This document shows positions 25,018 through 34,774 of a stretch of 64,000 nt of DNA, piece after piece; position 1 is the first letter of the stretch, and each line of letters opens with the position of its first letter. The notes under the pieces were generated by a model. It was not told the DNA's origin. It searched no databases and saw only the letters and a program-made list of their open reading frames with translations. Source of the stretch: Tildeniella nuda ZEHNDER 1965/U140 (GTDB lineage Bacteria > Cyanobacteriota > Cyanobacteriia > Leptolyngbyales > Leptolyngbyaceae); contig JAHHIG010000002.1 of the NCBI GenBank assembly GCA_019358895.1, forward strand, positions 659,776 to 723,775. Direction: 5' to 3'. Both the position numbers and the translations under genes were made by a program.

Positions 25018-26346
25018 CTATGCCGCGTTTACTTTGCCAGCCTGTAACAGTCGTCGAGTTTCATCCGCCGCTGCTTTCATCGCTTCTTCTGGCGATCGCT
25101 GTTGGGTCAAGGAGGCACTCAGATAGCGCTGTAAAATATCTGACGCTTGAGCATATTGGGCAACGGGAGGACGCAGCACTGCCTTATTCACCACGTTAAG
25201 CAGTTCGGGATAGTGACTGTACCGACCAACAATATCTGGATCATTAAAAAGCGCTTTTCGACTGGGGACATAGCCCGCTTCCTGAATAAAGCTTTTTTGG
25301 GCATCGGCGCTGGTCAAGAAGCGAATAGCGGTCAGGGCTTCTTTCGGATGTTTTGAGGTTTTGGCAATGCCCAAACCCCACCCACCCAGGCAAGAACCAC
25401 CGGGATGTCCCGGTGTGCCCAAGAGCGGCATGATGCCAATTTTGCCCTTGATTGGTGATTTGTCGGCATTTGCCAGGGTCCAAACGTAGGGCCAACTGCG
25501 AAGAAACACCGCTTGACCACTTTGAAAAATCTGGCGAGTATCTTCTTCAATGTAGTTGGTCACTCCGGGCGGAGAGATGCCCTGATCGACCGTGCTGCGA
25601 AGAAACTTGACGGCTTGAATGGCTTCTGGGCGATCGAGTCCCACGTCTAGCGTTTCAGGGTTGACCCAAAAGCCACCGAAGCCTTGAAGCACCTCTACAA
25701 ACATGGCAGCAGAGCCTTCATATTGCTGCCCTTGCCAAATGTAGCCCCAACGCGCTGCCCCCTGTTGCTGGATTGCTTTGGAACTTTTGACCAGATCTTC
25801 AAACGTTTTCGGTGGCTCAAGCCCTGCTTTTGCCAACAAATCTTTGCGGTAGTAGAGTACGCCTGCATCCGATCGCACAGGCAAGCGATAAAGCCGATCT
25901 TTGTATTTACCACCGTCGACATCAGCAGTAGAAAAGACGGCTAAATCCTGTTCTGAAAATTTATCGGTGAGATCCAGAAGCCATCCCGCTCCAGCAAATT
26001 TGGGTGTCCAAATGACATCCATATTAATCAGATCATAGGGAGAATCACCTAAGAGAAAAGCAGAGGTATAAAGGTCTTCAATCAAGTTCGTTTGATTAGG
26101 TCCTTCGACAATTTGTAATCGAATGCCGGGGTTTTGCTCTTCAAACGCTTTGACCATCACCTTGTTCCACGGAGGCACATCGGGAGAGGTCATTAACAGT
26201 TTTAGTGTCACAGGCTGCGATAGTGCGGGCACTATAATCAGCAGCGCACCCAGGCTGAAAGCACAGAGTAAGCAAATGCGACGAAACCAAGCGGACTGCT
26301 GCCACTGCTGCCTAAGCGATCGCTGAAGAGAAGCAAAAAAAATCAT
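25018..26346 (-). CDS. Carbohydrate ABC transporter substrate-binding protein (442 aa)
   Basis: This is a family 1 extracellular solute-binding protein. The N-terminal hydrophobic segment (about residues 22-45) is an uncleaved anchor or signal peptide, and no lipobox cysteine is evident. Typical motifs are DVPPWNKVMVKAFEEQNPGI, DLINMDVIWTPKFAGAGWLLDL, LPVRSDAGVLYYRKDLL and PGGSCLGGWGLGIAK. The ATG at 26346 is used rather than a TTG two codons upstream. With the three downstream genes it makes a complete importer. The set resembles the GgtBCD(A) glucosylglycerol/trehalose/sucrose transporter of cyanobacteria, but the substrate is not proven. Confidence 0.9.
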   Translation of the reverse strand: MIFFASLQRSLRQQWQQSAWFRRICLLCAFSLGALLIIVPALSQPVTLKLLMTSPDVPPWNKVMVKAFEEQNPGIRLQIVEGPNQTNLIEDLYTSAFLLGDSPYDLINMDVIWTPKFAGAGWLLDLTDKFSEQDLAVFSTADVDGGKYKDRLYRLPVRSDAGVLYYRKDLLAKAGLEPPKTFEDLVKSSKAIQQQGAARWGYIWQGQQYEGSAAMFVEVLQGFGGFWVNPETLDVGLDRPEAIQAVKFLRSTVDQGISPPGVTNYIEEDTRQIFQSGQAVFLRSWPYVWTLANADKSPIKGKIGIMPLLGTPGHPGGSCLGGWGLGIAKTSKHPKEALTAIRFLTSADAQKSFIQEAGYVPSRKALFNDPDIVGRYSHYPELLNVVNKAVLRPPVAQYAQASDILQRYLSASLTQQRSPEEAMKAAADETRRLLQAGKVNAA

Positions 26347-26352
26347 AAGCAA

Positions 26353-26637
26353 ACGATTGGCAAATAATGTTAGTCAAGGCTATTGAGCACTACTTCATTG
26401 CAATCAAATCAAGGCTAGTTTCTGCAATCGATTCGTAGTCAGTACTCAAAGCAAGTATGAATCAATGGACATAGAATGAAGACAGTATAGTGCTTCGGTA
26501 ATAAAAAAACTCTCTATTGCTTACGCTGAGAGATTACTAAAATAACTAATAGGTATAGTTTTCTCAAAGTATAATATGGATCGTAAAGCTACGGAAAACC
26601 TCCCTTCGGTGATTAACTCAGCGCTCCAGTTTATTTA
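26353..26637. promoter_or_regulatory. Upstream region of the sugar ABC operon
   Basis: This is an A/T-rich 285-base region (for example ACTAATAGGTATAGTTTTCTCAAAGTATAATATGG near 26545-26578, with TATAGT- and TATAAT-like boxes on the plus strand). The minus-strand promoter for the operon must lie here. No gene-like frame is visible. Confidence 0.45.
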
Positions 26638-26810
26638 AGAGGCTGTTTGAAAAGTGTTTGGCGGTTAAAACCGCGACTACATCAACAAAGTCCGCCTGCG
26701 CGGACTACCTCAGCACGAGGGTTTTGGAACCTGCGTAGGCAGGTTTTGTGCGTGTAGCCGCGACTTCAGTCGCCAGAGCTACACGCATCTGGACTTTTAA
26801 AACATCCTCT
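26638..26810. mobile_element. 173-bp multi-hairpin repeat, copy 1
   Basis: It begins AGAGGCTGTTTGAAAAGTG and ends ACTTTTAAAACATCCTCT, inverted ends of about 18 bases. In between are at least four palindromes: GCGGTTAAAACCGC, AGTCCGCCTGCGCGGACT, AACCTGCGTAGGCAGGTT and GCGACTTCAGTCGC. Copy 2 is at 53660-53833 with the same order. It lies just after the stop of the TPR-FkbM gene, so it may fold in that gene's transcript. No coding capacity. Confidence 0.8.
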
Positions 26811-26818
26811 AAGCGTAT

Positions 26819-29758
26819 TTAGCCGATACTGGCGATCGTATCAGCAATGCTCACGCGCTCCAAACCTTCGATTGCCAGACGATGTGTCGGTAAAAGCCCT
26901 AGCATATTGACAGAGATTGTGTTGCCAAAAACGTTTTGTGGATTTTGTAAAAAGTTGTCTACGTTATAAATTGGTGGACAGTGCCAGTACAGTTCATAGC
27001 CGATCGCTACGAGATATTGAATGAGCGCAGTTGCTTTGTCCTGACGATCGTTCTCAATGTACAAAATGGGTTGACAGCGCTGAATCGTTTCAGTTGCGCC
27101 TTGAAGTACCTGTAGCTCCATGCCTTCCACATCAATTTTGAGAAGGTGGCACTGTGGTAAAGCGAAGCTATCGAGTGTAGCAATCTGGATCTGCTCTCCA
27201 ACCGCCTGCGTTTCAGCAGCATTGTGACTGAGACTCACACCACCGTAGTTATTGAGTTGGTGATAGTCGAGTATGGGAATCTGGGCAAAACCGGGAGCTT
27301 CACCAAGCCCGATCGCATAGGCATGAACATTCGTAAGGCTATTCAATGCAAGGTTGGCGCAAAGCGTTTGAAACACAATGCGCTGTGGCTCGATCGCCAA
27401 TACACGACCCTGAGAACCCACCGCTTTCGCAAAAAAGACGGTATGAGTACCAATATTCGCGCCCACTTCTACTACCGTGTCGCCCGATCGAATCAGCGGT
27501 TGGAACAGTGCCACTTCTCCTTCGCTCCACTCGCCATACAGTTCGAGCGATCGACCGATGTACAGATCATTTTGGTTGTAGAGGAACGTACCATGACGGC
27601 AGGCTTTGAGTTGATTGAAACCATTAGTGGTGTGGGGTATGGGGTGTGGGGTGTGGGGTGTAGAGGAGGGTTTTGCGCTTTGACTTGTAAGAGAAGAGAG
27701 ATGATTCTGACTGCTGACTGCTGGCTTCATTTCTCTGCGTCTCTGCGCCTCTGCGGTTACTCCTAACCCCTCACCTTGCTCCAATACCGATCGCAACGCC
27801 TCTGCAACTTCCTCAAAAACCCCATCCCAATCACCCTCTTGCGCTTGCCGAAACAGACGCATAGTGGGGTACCAGGGTGTGTCATCGCGATCGCGCAGCC
27901 AACGCCAATCAGCAACGTTTGCCAGCAGCGTCCAAACAGGCTTACCGAGCGCACCCGCAAGATGGGCAACGGCTGTATCAACGCTAATCACCAGATCCAG
28001 TTGGGCGATCGCGGCGGCAGTATCAGCAAAATCCTGCAACTGTTCATGCAACTGTACGATTGGATGTGCCTCAAGCAGCGCTAAATCCGCTTCAGTGGGA
28101 TTTTTTTGCAGGCTGTAGAGTGCCACGCCCGAAAGATTCAGGAGAGACAGAAAACGTTCTAGCCCACACGATCGCTTACCGCTGGTAGAACTGTCTGGAT
28201 TCGCTGCCCACACAATGCCAATTTTGAAGGGTGTAGGGTGTGGGGTTTGGAGTGTGAGACAGTCAGCAGCGATCGGTAGATGAAAGTCGCTGGATGGGGT
28301 AAGGTAGGGCACGTCACTGGGAATCGTTTCTAGTGTGGTTCCCAGCAGCAGTGGTAAATCCAGTAACGGTGCGTGAACATGCGTCTGGACATCGACATTG
28401 GCGCGATCGACACAGCGATCGATGCCTGGAATCGTGTTGAGCAACCGTAGCAGCGGTTTTTGGCAAGCAATCACCACATGCCCGCCTCGTTGAGCAACCA
28501 GGCTGGCATACCGCGCAAACTGAATCGTATCGCCATAGCCTTGCTCTGCGGTCAGCAAAATGACCTTACCATTCAAGTCTGAACCGTCCCACAACGCATT
28601 CGGGTAGCGTAGAGAGGCACACTGCCGATTCTGCCAGCGCCAGTGATATTCTTCAAAGCCCTGCTTGAGGTCGCCCAACAGCAGTAGCACAATGCCCAGG
28701 TTCAAATGGGCGTTGGCGTGATTGGGCTTGTAATAAATTGCCTGTTTGTAGTATTCGATCGCCGTCCCAAAGTCTCCTCGATCGACTAAACCGCTGGCAT
28801 AGTTATTGTGGGCATCTGCATGATCAGGCTGAAGTTGAATCGCTTGTAGGCAACTGGCGATCGCTTCATCAACGCGTCCCTGTGCCTGAAGTGCCGATCC
28901 TAGATTGTTATAGGCATTGGCAAGATTCGGATCAAGCGCCAGCGCTCGTCGATAGGAGGCGATCGCCGCTTCAACCTTGCCCTGTTCTTGCAGTACCGTG
29001 CCCAGATTATCGTGAGCGCTGGCATACTCTGGATTGAGCGCAAGCGCCTGCTGGTAATAGGTTGCGGCTTCTTCTAACTTGCCCTGCTTTTGGAGTGCAG
29101 TGCCCAAGTTGTTGTAACTGCTGAAGCTGTCTGGCTTGAGAGCGATCGCCCGTTCGTAATGCTCAATTGCCTGCTCCACCTGTCCGTGATGAAACAGTGC
29201 GACTCCTAACCCATTCAGCGCGTTGACATGATTAGGATTGAGCACTACTGCTTGCTGATAGTGAGCGATCGCGTCCTCCAGTTTGCCCTGCTTATACAGC
29301 GCCATTGCCAGATTGTTGTGTGCCGCACCATAATTGGGCGCAAGCGCGATGACCTGCTGATAGTGAGCGATCGCCTGATCAATCTGCCCAATCTGACTTA
29401 GAATCACGCCCAGATTGTAATGCGTCTCCGGCTGATCTGGTTTCAACGCGACTGCCTGCTGTTGATGTTCAAGCCCCTCTTGCACTCGCCCCAGACGACA
29501 CAGCAGCGTTCCCAAATTGCTATGTACTTCTGCACTCGGTTGTAAGCTCAGCAAGCGATCGTAATAAGCGATGCTTTCTTCCGGTCTACCCAACTGATCC
29601 ACAATGAGCGCCAGCCAAGTCAGCGCCGCAATCTGCTCTGGGTCTTGCTTCAGCATTTGACGGTAAAGCGTTTCTGCTTCAGCTAGCTGCCCCGCTTGAT
29701 AGCACTGATGCGCAGCAATGAGTTGACTAACCGTGAGATCTGAAGGGGGTAATGACAT
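26819..29758 (-). CDS. TPR-GT9-like-FkbM methyltransferase fusion protein (979 aa)
   Basis: Residues ~10-370 are tetratricopeptide repeats (about 10 units). A GT9-like domain follows at ~390-640 with AEQGYGDTIQF, FKIGIVWAANP and ISVDTAVAHLAGALGKPVWTLL. A repeat-derived linker leads to an FkbM-type methyltransferase at ~710-950: VVEVGANIGTHT, AIEPQ, LKIDVEGMELQVLQGA. FkbM enzymes O-methylate sugars or polyketides, so a methylated glycan is a plausible product. The start at 29758 (MSLPPSDLT) is chosen because everything upstream is G-rich repeat. Related in plan to the triple-module gene at 4274-9973. Confidence 0.87.
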   Translation of the reverse strand: MSLPPSDLTVSQLIAAHQCYQAGQLAEAETLYRQMLKQDPEQIAALTWLALIVDQLGRPEESIAYYDRLLSLQPSAEVHSNLGTLLCRLGRVQEGLEHQQQAVALKPDQPETHYNLGVILSQIGQIDQAIAHYQQVIALAPNYGAAHNNLAMALYKQGKLEDAIAHYQQAVVLNPNHVNALNGLGVALFHHGQVEQAIEHYERAIALKPDSFSSYNNLGTALQKQGKLEEAATYYQQALALNPEYASAHDNLGTVLQEQGKVEAAIASYRRALALDPNLANAYNNLGSALQAQGRVDEAIASCLQAIQLQPDHADAHNNYASGLVDRGDFGTAIEYYKQAIYYKPNHANAHLNLGIVLLLLGDLKQGFEEYHWRWQNRQCASLRYPNALWDGSDLNGKVILLTAEQGYGDTIQFARYASLVAQRGGHVVIACQKPLLRLLNTIPGIDRCVDRANVDVQTHVHAPLLDLPLLLGTTLETIPSDVPYLTPSSDFHLPIAADCLTLQTPHPTPFKIGIVWAANPDSSTSGKRSCGLERFLSLLNLSGVALYSLQKNPTEADLALLEAHPIVQLHEQLQDFADTAAAIAQLDLVISVDTAVAHLAGALGKPVWTLLANVADWRWLRDRDDTPWYPTMRLFRQAQEGDWDGVFEEVAEALRSVLEQGEGLGVTAEAQRRREMKPAVSSQNHLSSLTSQSAKPSSTPHTPHPIPHTTNGFNQLKACRHGTFLYNQNDLYIGRSLELYGEWSEGEVALFQPLIRSGDTVVEVGANIGTHTVFFAKAVGSQGRVLAIEPQRIVFQTLCANLALNSLTNVHAYAIGLGEAPGFAQIPILDYHQLNNYGGVSLSHNAAETQAVGEQIQIATLDSFALPQCHLLKIDVEGMELQVLQGATETIQRCQPILYIENDRQDKATALIQYLVAIGYELYWHCPPIYNVDNFLQNPQNVFGNTISVNMLGLLPTHRLAIEGLERVSIADTIASIG
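27625..27770. repeat. Repeat-derived linker inside the TPR-GT9-FkbM gene
   Basis: The plus strand shows GTGTGGGGTATGGGGTGTGGGG (27630-27658), a CTGACTGCTGACTGC-type stretch and CTCTGCGTCTCTGCGCCTCTGCGG (27734-27757). In the gene it encodes TPHTPHPIPHT and TAEAQRRRE. The order of repeat families parallels the linkers of the triple TPR-GT9 protein. Confidence 0.8.
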
Positions 29759-29878
29759 AGAAACAAAGGGGGCAGGGGGGCGGCAGCTGGGGAAGTTTTG
29801 AGTTAAAGCTTCTGATTCTTGGCTTCTAACTGCTAACAACTAAAAACTAATAACCAACAACTTTCCCTAACCTTCCCC

Positions 29879-30700
29879 TTACACCAGCGGAAAGAACACC
29901 CGAAAATAGGCTGAGAGTATCGCGCTGCCCCAAAAGACGACGATCGCGGCACCCAACGCTAAAAAGGGACCAAATGGCATTGCTTGCCGACGATCGAGCC
30001 AGCCCAAGGCGATCGCACCACCACCAGCAAAAGCACCGATCGCGCAGGCAAGAAAACCAGCCAGCAGCAGATATTTCCAACCCAGCCATGCGCCCATCAT
30101 GGCAGCGAGTTTGGCATCTCCTGCGCCCATTGCTGCCTGCCCCAGAAGCATGGAGCCAGCAAGCGCAATGATATCCAGCAGCCACAGCCCGACGACCGCA
30201 CCTAAAATGCCGTGCATCAATTGTGTCAAAGCCTCTGTAAAACTGGCGCTGATCGAAAAGCCGATGATCGCTTGAAAGACCAGACCGATCGCTAACCCAG
30301 ATTGCGTCAGCGGATTTGGCAACGTCATCGTATCCAGGTCAATGAGCGACAGTGCCAGCAGCCAGCTCAAAAAAGCCCAGTAGCCAATGGTCTGCCACGA
30401 CCAGCCAAACGCCCAGAAGGTAGCGATAAACAAAATTCCTGCCATTCCTTCTATCAGAGGATAGCGGGCAGAGATCGAATTTTTGCAGTGCCGACAGCGC
30501 CCCTTGAGCAGCAGCCAGCCCAAAACTGGAACATTCTCACGCTTGCCGAGTCGATGCAAACACTTAGGGCAGCGTGACGGCGGATGCACCAGCGACAACC
30601 CTGCAGGTAACCGATAGATCACCACATTCAAGAAGCTACCGATCGATGCTCCTAGAATGAAAACCGCGATCGTCGCAGACAGCTCAAATAAAAGATCCAT
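29879..30700 (-). CDS. pilD: Type IV prepilin peptidase/N-methyltransferase PilD
   Basis: This inner-membrane aspartic protease cleaves and methylates type IV pilins. Visible features are GSFLNVVIYRLP, two CxxC pairs of the cytoplasmic zinc loop (CPKC, CRHC), LIDLDTMTLPNP carrying the first catalytic aspartate, and GAGDAKL with the second. About eight membrane spans. The ATG at 30700 is preferred over an in-frame TTG at 30709. No pilin genes lie nearby. Confidence 0.93.
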   Translation of the reverse strand: MDLLFELSATIAVFILGASIGSFLNVVIYRLPAGLSLVHPPSRCPKCLHRLGKRENVPVLGWLLLKGRCRHCKNSISARYPLIEGMAGILFIATFWAFGWSWQTIGYWAFLSWLLALSLIDLDTMTLPNPLTQSGLAIGLVFQAIIGFSISASFTEALTQLMHGILGAVVGLWLLDIIALAGSMLLGQAAMGAGDAKLAAMMGAWLGWKYLLLAGFLACAIGAFAGGGAIALGWLDRRQAMPFGPFLALGAAIVVFWGSAILSAYFRVFFPLV

Positions 30701-30917
30701 GAAAAACAAGGGTTAGGGGAGGCATCGGCAATACTGAGCTGACAATGCTTAAGTTACCCTATGGGCACAGAAAAATTGTTGTTGATCAATGAAGGATCAG
30801 CATAAATCCCCGACTTCTGAACCAGGTTCAACGAATGCCTCAGAGTTTGACAAAGAAGTCGGAGCTTTGGCACCCACCGATCGCGCCCCTATACCCTACA
30901 CCCCAACCCCCCAACTC

Positions 30918-31181
30918 CTAATACATCTCCGACTCAATCTGACTAAACGGCACAAAGCATTCTTGAGGCAAGAGAACAGGCTTACCCGAAAAAATCAGCT
31001 TGCCCCGATGGGTGAAGCGATTGATTGCCACTCCAAGCGGGCGCTGAATCAAACCGGGATGCACTTCATAGTAGGTCGTGTAAATGACCCGCGCTGAACG
31101 AATCAGAGCGGGGTCTAGTAACGCCGTAAAGTCCGAGTCATCCACCCTGCTTTGATTTTGTCGTTGCGAAGCGTATACCAC
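30918..31181 (-). CDS. Hypothetical protein (87 aa)
   Basis: The minus-strand frame encodes a well-composed protein with SDFTALLDPALIRSARVIYTTYYEVHPGLIQRPLGV and HRGKLIFSGKPVLLPQECFVPF. It looks like a real conserved cyanobacterial protein, unlike the competing plus-strand frame at 30789-31097, which is low in structure. It has no signal peptide or membrane span. Family and function unknown. The true start could be a few codons downstream. Confidence 0.55.
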   Translation of the reverse strand: MVYASQRQNQSRVDDSDFTALLDPALIRSARVIYTTYYEVHPGLIQRPLGVAINRFTHRGKLIFSGKPVLLPQECFVPFSQIESEMY

Positions 31182-31445
31182 CGTTTTGCCTCTTCGTTTT
31201 TGCTGACTTTAGTATATCTGTACGTTCTTGGGAAGGGTAGCCTTCAAATTTAGGGCTTGTTAAAAAATAAGCTCGTGGTTTGAGGGAGCGCTCAGCCGTC
31301 AGACTATCAGCAACGACCATTGCCTTCATCGCTGATCGCTGAATGCTAATTGCTTAACAACTCTGCCGCCTGAGACTACCGAAACCTCGTAAAAGTATAC
31401 TCAGGTTCGACGAGATGGAGCCGATCGCGTCAATTCTTTACAAAA

Positions 31446-32534
31446 CTACACTTCATGAAGCGCCTGAATCAGCGCCTCACCCATTGCCTGACAGCCTAAC
31501 AGCGTCATACCTTCAGACATGATATCGCCCGTGCGGTAGCCGTTATCCAGCACGGTTAGCACTGCCTGTTCAAGGCGATCGGCGGCAGTAGGTTGCTTTA
31601 AGCCGTAGCGCAACATCATCGCCGCACTCAAAATCTGTGCCAGAGGATTTGCCTTGTCCTGACCAGCAATATCGGGTGCCGAACCGTGTACTGGCTCAAA
31701 GACACCGGGACCTGATGCGCCCAAACTGGCAGATGGCAACATCCCGATGCTTCCGGTCAACATTGCCGCTGCGTCGGAGAGAATATCGCCAAACAAGTTG
31801 CTGGTAACAATCGTGTCAAACTGTTTGGGGTAACGCACTAGCTGCATCGCGGCATTATCGACGTACATGTGGGAGAGTTCTACGTCGGGGTATTCGGGTG
31901 CAAGGGCAGTGATGCGATCGCGCCACAGTTGCGACACTTCCAGCACGTTTGCCTTATCCACCGAGCAAAGGCTCTTCCCTCGCTTCTGAGCCGTTTCAAA
32001 GCCCACACGACCGATGCGATCGATCTCCGATTCGGTGTATGCCATCGTGTTCACACCGCGCCTTTCCCCCGTCTCTGTCTCAAAAATGCCTTTAGGTTGA
32101 CCAAAATAAACGCCACCTGTCAACTCCCGCACGACTAGAATATCTACCCCTTCAACAATTTCGCGCTTCAGGCTAGAAGCATCAACCAACTGGGGCAGAA
32201 TTTTGGCGGGACGCAAATTGGCAAATAACCCCAACCCTGCCCGCAGCCCCAGCAAGCCTGTTTCGGGACGTAGGTGGCGCGGTAAGGTATCCCATTTGTA
32301 ACCGCCGATCGCGGCTAGCAGCACGGCATCGCTATTCTTACACAGGTCTAACGTCTCAGCGGGAAGGGGTTCGCCTTTTGCGTCGATCGCCGCTCCACCC
32401 ATCAGCGCCTCCTGAAACTCAAACGACAGATCCAGTTGCTCGCCAATGACTTTCAGCACACCGACAGCCACTGTCATAATTTCGGGACCAATGCCATCGC
32501 CAGGAAGAAGCGTAATGCGGTAATGCTGAGTCAT
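31446..32534 (-). CDS. leuB: 3-isopropylmalate dehydrogenase LeuB
   Basis: This enzyme oxidatively decarboxylates 3-isopropylmalate with NAD+ in leucine synthesis. Family motifs are [83 protein letters not shown] and [13 protein letters not shown]. The start is the ATG at 32534 (MTQHYRIT), matching other cyanobacterial LeuB proteins; the upstream start at 32552 is rejected. Length 362 aa is normal. It stands alone, away from other leu genes. Confidence 0.96.
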   Translation of the reverse strand: MTQHYRITLLPGDGIGPEIMTVAVGVLKVIGEQLDLSFEFQEALMGGAAIDAKGEPLPAETLDLCKNSDAVLLAAIGGYKWDTLPRHLRPETGLLGLRAGLGLFANLRPAKILPQLVDASSLKREIVEGVDILVVRELTGGVYFGQPKGIFETETGERRGVNTMAYTESEIDRIGRVGFETAQKRGKSLCSVDKANVLEVSQLWRDRITALAPEYPDVELSHMYVDNAAMQLVRYPKQFDTIVTSNLFGDILSDAAAMLTGSIGMLPSASLGASGPGVFEPVHGSAPDIAGQDKANPLAQILSAAMMLRYGLKQPTAADRLEQAVLTVLDNGYRTGDIMSEGMTLLGCQAMGEALIQALHEV

Positions 32535-32943
32535 AATGTGCCGTGAATTCAAGCGCTAAGTTTTGCCATAACAGCTTTGCCGTAACAGCGTTACTGTGTC
32601 ACCGCAAAGCAATTGCAACAAGCAGATTGCAGGCTCATTATCATACCGCGAGATGGACATACCACAAGGTAGCAAGCACTGTGACATCAATAAAAGCACA
32701 CATTGACAGGCACTGTCCCCATGAATGTCTAGAGAAAGAATTCCATCAAATAGTTGTTAGACTGCCCCGATCGGTGGATCGAGTTGGAACACGATCGCAA
32801 GCCCTTTACCGTTGTTATGCTGCGTTTAGGAAAAGCGTCAGTGGTGTACCACTGATACAAATGGTTAGCAAACCGCTCCTGTAGACAATGCGTGTGCTAC
32901 TGCGTGAGGCTAAAGGCGATAGTGGTTTTCCCAGCGTCCGATC
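32535..32943. other. Intergenic region upstream of leuB
   Basis: The region is 409 bases, between leuB and the end of the response-regulator gene. It should contain the leuB promoter. A plus-strand open frame across it has no recognisable features. Nothing else was seen. Confidence 0.45.
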
Positions 32944-33726
32944 CTAACTCCTACCCCTTTCGCTAACCATCATCCGGGTTGATGGGCGCGCCAGAGACTT
33001 TTGATGCGGCGGATAGTCTGTCGGGTGCACTGATGTGGAAGTGAGAAACTCCAGGTTAAACCGATAGCCCACATTGCGAACGGTTTGAATCAGGCTCGGT
33101 TGACGCGGATCGGTCTCAACTTTTTTGCGGAGCGACAGGATGTGAGTGTCTACCGTGCGGGGATTGTCGATCGCGTCGGGCCACGCTCGTCGCAGCAGTT
33201 CCAAACGGCTAAGAGGCAGTCCACCTGCCTGAGCCAGCACATACAGCAGACTAAACTCTTGAGGTGTTAAATCGACCAGATCACCTTTAAACCGCACCCG
33301 ACGATGGACGAGATCGATCTTCAAGTCGCCATAATCTAGCGATGCGGGGGGTGCAGGCGCTTTGCTGCGTCGAGTCAGTGCCTCCACCCTAGCGAGGAAC
33401 TCTTGCATTCCAAATGGCTTGGTCAGGTAGTCATCAGCGCCTGCCCGCAGCCCTTCGACAATATCGGTTTCACTGCTGCGAGCAGACAGCATCAAAATCA
33501 GTGATTGCTGCTGTTGTTGCAGCCAGCGGCAGAATTCGATGCCACTGCCATCGGGCAGTTCAGAATCCAGAATAATTAGCGTTGGCTGGCGATGCTGAAA
33601 GACCTCTCTTGCTTGGTGCAGGTCAGCCGTTTGATGCACCCAATATCCTGCCTGCTGCAAATGCCAACCCAGTAGCGATCGCAGATGCGGATTTGCCTCG
33701 ACAATTTGAATACAAAAAGCTCCCAC
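32944..33726 (-). CDS. OmpR-family response regulator
   Basis: Residues ~1-120 are a receiver domain with the phospho-acceptor in LIILDSELPDGSG, switch residue region LMLSARS, and the conserved lysine in DDYLTKPF. Residues ~130-235 form an OmpR/PhoB winged-helix DNA-binding domain (DLTPQEFSLLYVLAQ, RTVDTHILSLRKKVE, VRNVGYRFN). The first acidic pair of the receiver is reduced to VEANPHL, so phosphorylation chemistry may be altered. I use the GTG at 33726, which has GAGGA about 11 bases upstream. A TTG at 33744 is possible. No histidine kinase gene is adjacent. Confidence 0.88.
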   Translation of the reverse strand: MGAFCIQIVEANPHLRSLLGWHLQQAGYWVHQTADLHQAREVFQHRQPTLIILDSELPDGSGIEFCRWLQQQQQSLILMLSARSSETDIVEGLRAGADDYLTKPFGMQEFLARVEALTRRSKAPAPPASLDYGDLKIDLVHRRVRFKGDLVDLTPQEFSLLYVLAQAGGLPLSRLELLRRAWPDAIDNPRTVDTHILSLRKKVETDPRQPSLIQTVRNVGYRFNLEFLTSTSVHPTDYPPHQKSLARPSTRMMVSERGRS

Positions 33727-33868
33727 GGAGGCTGCATTCCTCAACGACTGTGGTTATAAACTTATCAGAGCCTTCAGTCTGGGTTTGTAATCGGCGCTAC
33801 CCCTACTGATTCAGCCATTTCAGGAAGCTTGCATACCCTCAACCGGATGCACACTTACGTTTGATCGC

Positions 33869-34771
33869 TCATTCTGTCTCAGTAACATCGTCTGAGCGAA
33901 TGCCTGCCAACAGCTCATATAAGGTAGCGAGAGCAGCGTTGTCCAAATCGCCTTTGCCCTGCGCCAGTAGTGCATCCATCAAGGTCGTCACCTGGGCTGA
34001 GCCAAGCAGCGGTACGCCCACTTCGCGCCCTGCTTGCAGAACAATATTCATATCCTTGCGGTGCAGGTTTAGTTTGAAGCCTGGTTGAAAATTGCCTTCC
34101 AGAATGCGTTTACCATGCACTTCCAGGATGCGACTTTGAGCAAAGCCACCCATTAAGGCATCACGCACTCTGGCGACATCGACCCTTGATTTTTTAGCCA
34201 ACGTGAGCGCTTCAGCCACTGCCTGCACCGTGAGCGCAACAACAATCTGGTTACACGCCTTTGTCACCTGCCCCGCACCTGCTTCGCCAATGTAGATGAT
34301 ATTCTTACCCATTATCTGCAAGACGGGCAGCGATCGCTGAAACGCCGCTTCATCCCCCCCAACCATGATCGACAGCGTTCCCTGCTGTGCGCCAATATCG
34401 CCCCCTGAAACGGGCGCATCCAGAGCATCAACGCCCTTCTCCTTGAGAGCTGTGTACACTTTGCGGGCAGTGGCAGGGGCGATCGTGGACATATCAATAT
34501 AAAGCAATCCTGGCTTTGCGCCCTCAATGATGCCATTGCTGCCTAATGCCACTGCTTCCACATCCGGTGAATCAGACACGCAGCTAATGACGATATCCGT
34601 TTGTTGAGCAACAGTTTTGGGTGACTCTGCCAGCACTGCCCCCTCCACTGCCAACTCATCCATCGCCGAACGGCTACGGTTATAGACGACTAGTGGATAA
34701 CCCGCCTTGAGCAAATTCTGCGCCATCGGCTTACCCATAATGCCGAGTCCGATAAAGCCAATGCGTTGCAT
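33869..34771 (-). CDS. garR: 2-hydroxy-3-oxopropionate reductase or related beta-hydroxyacid dehydrogenase
   Basis: This is an NAD(P)-dependent reductase of the 3-hydroxyisobutyrate dehydrogenase family. Visible are the Rossmann motif GFIGLGIMGKPMAQNL, the substrate-site DAPVSGGDIGAQQGTL, the catalytic lysine in GAGQVTKACNQ and the family helix KDMNIVLQAG. Cyanobacterial GarR reduces tartronate semialdehyde to glycerate in a photorespiratory route. However, the neighbour at 35056 is an acid-sugar kinase, which fits a threonate/erythronate dehydrogenase (LtnD type) equally well. The start at 34771 (MQRIGF) is chosen; everything upstream in frame is tandem repeat. Confidence 0.8.
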   Translation of the reverse strand: MQRIGFIGLGIMGKPMAQNLLKAGYPLVVYNRSRSAMDELAVEGAVLAESPKTVAQQTDIVISCVSDSPDVEAVALGSNGIIEGAKPGLLYIDMSTIAPATARKVYTALKEKGVDALDAPVSGGDIGAQQGTLSIMVGGDEAAFQRSLPVLQIMGKNIIYIGEAGAGQVTKACNQIVVALTVQAVAEALTLAKKSRVDVARVRDALMGGFAQSRILEVHGKRILEGNFQPGFKLNLHRKDMNIVLQAGREVGVPLLGSAQVTTLMDALLAQGKGDLDNAALATLYELLAGIRSDDVTETE

Positions 34772-34774
34772 AAG

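Noticed and set aside
30789..31097. Plus-strand frame of 102 codons overlapping the minus-strand hypothetical gene
   Set aside because: It crosses a CCCTACACCCCAACCCC repeat-like stretch and has poor composition. The minus-strand frame over the same bases is more protein-like.
33745..33868. A histidine kinase partner next to the response regulator
   Set aside because: No kinase-like frame exists on either side; the neighbours are leuB and the reductase.
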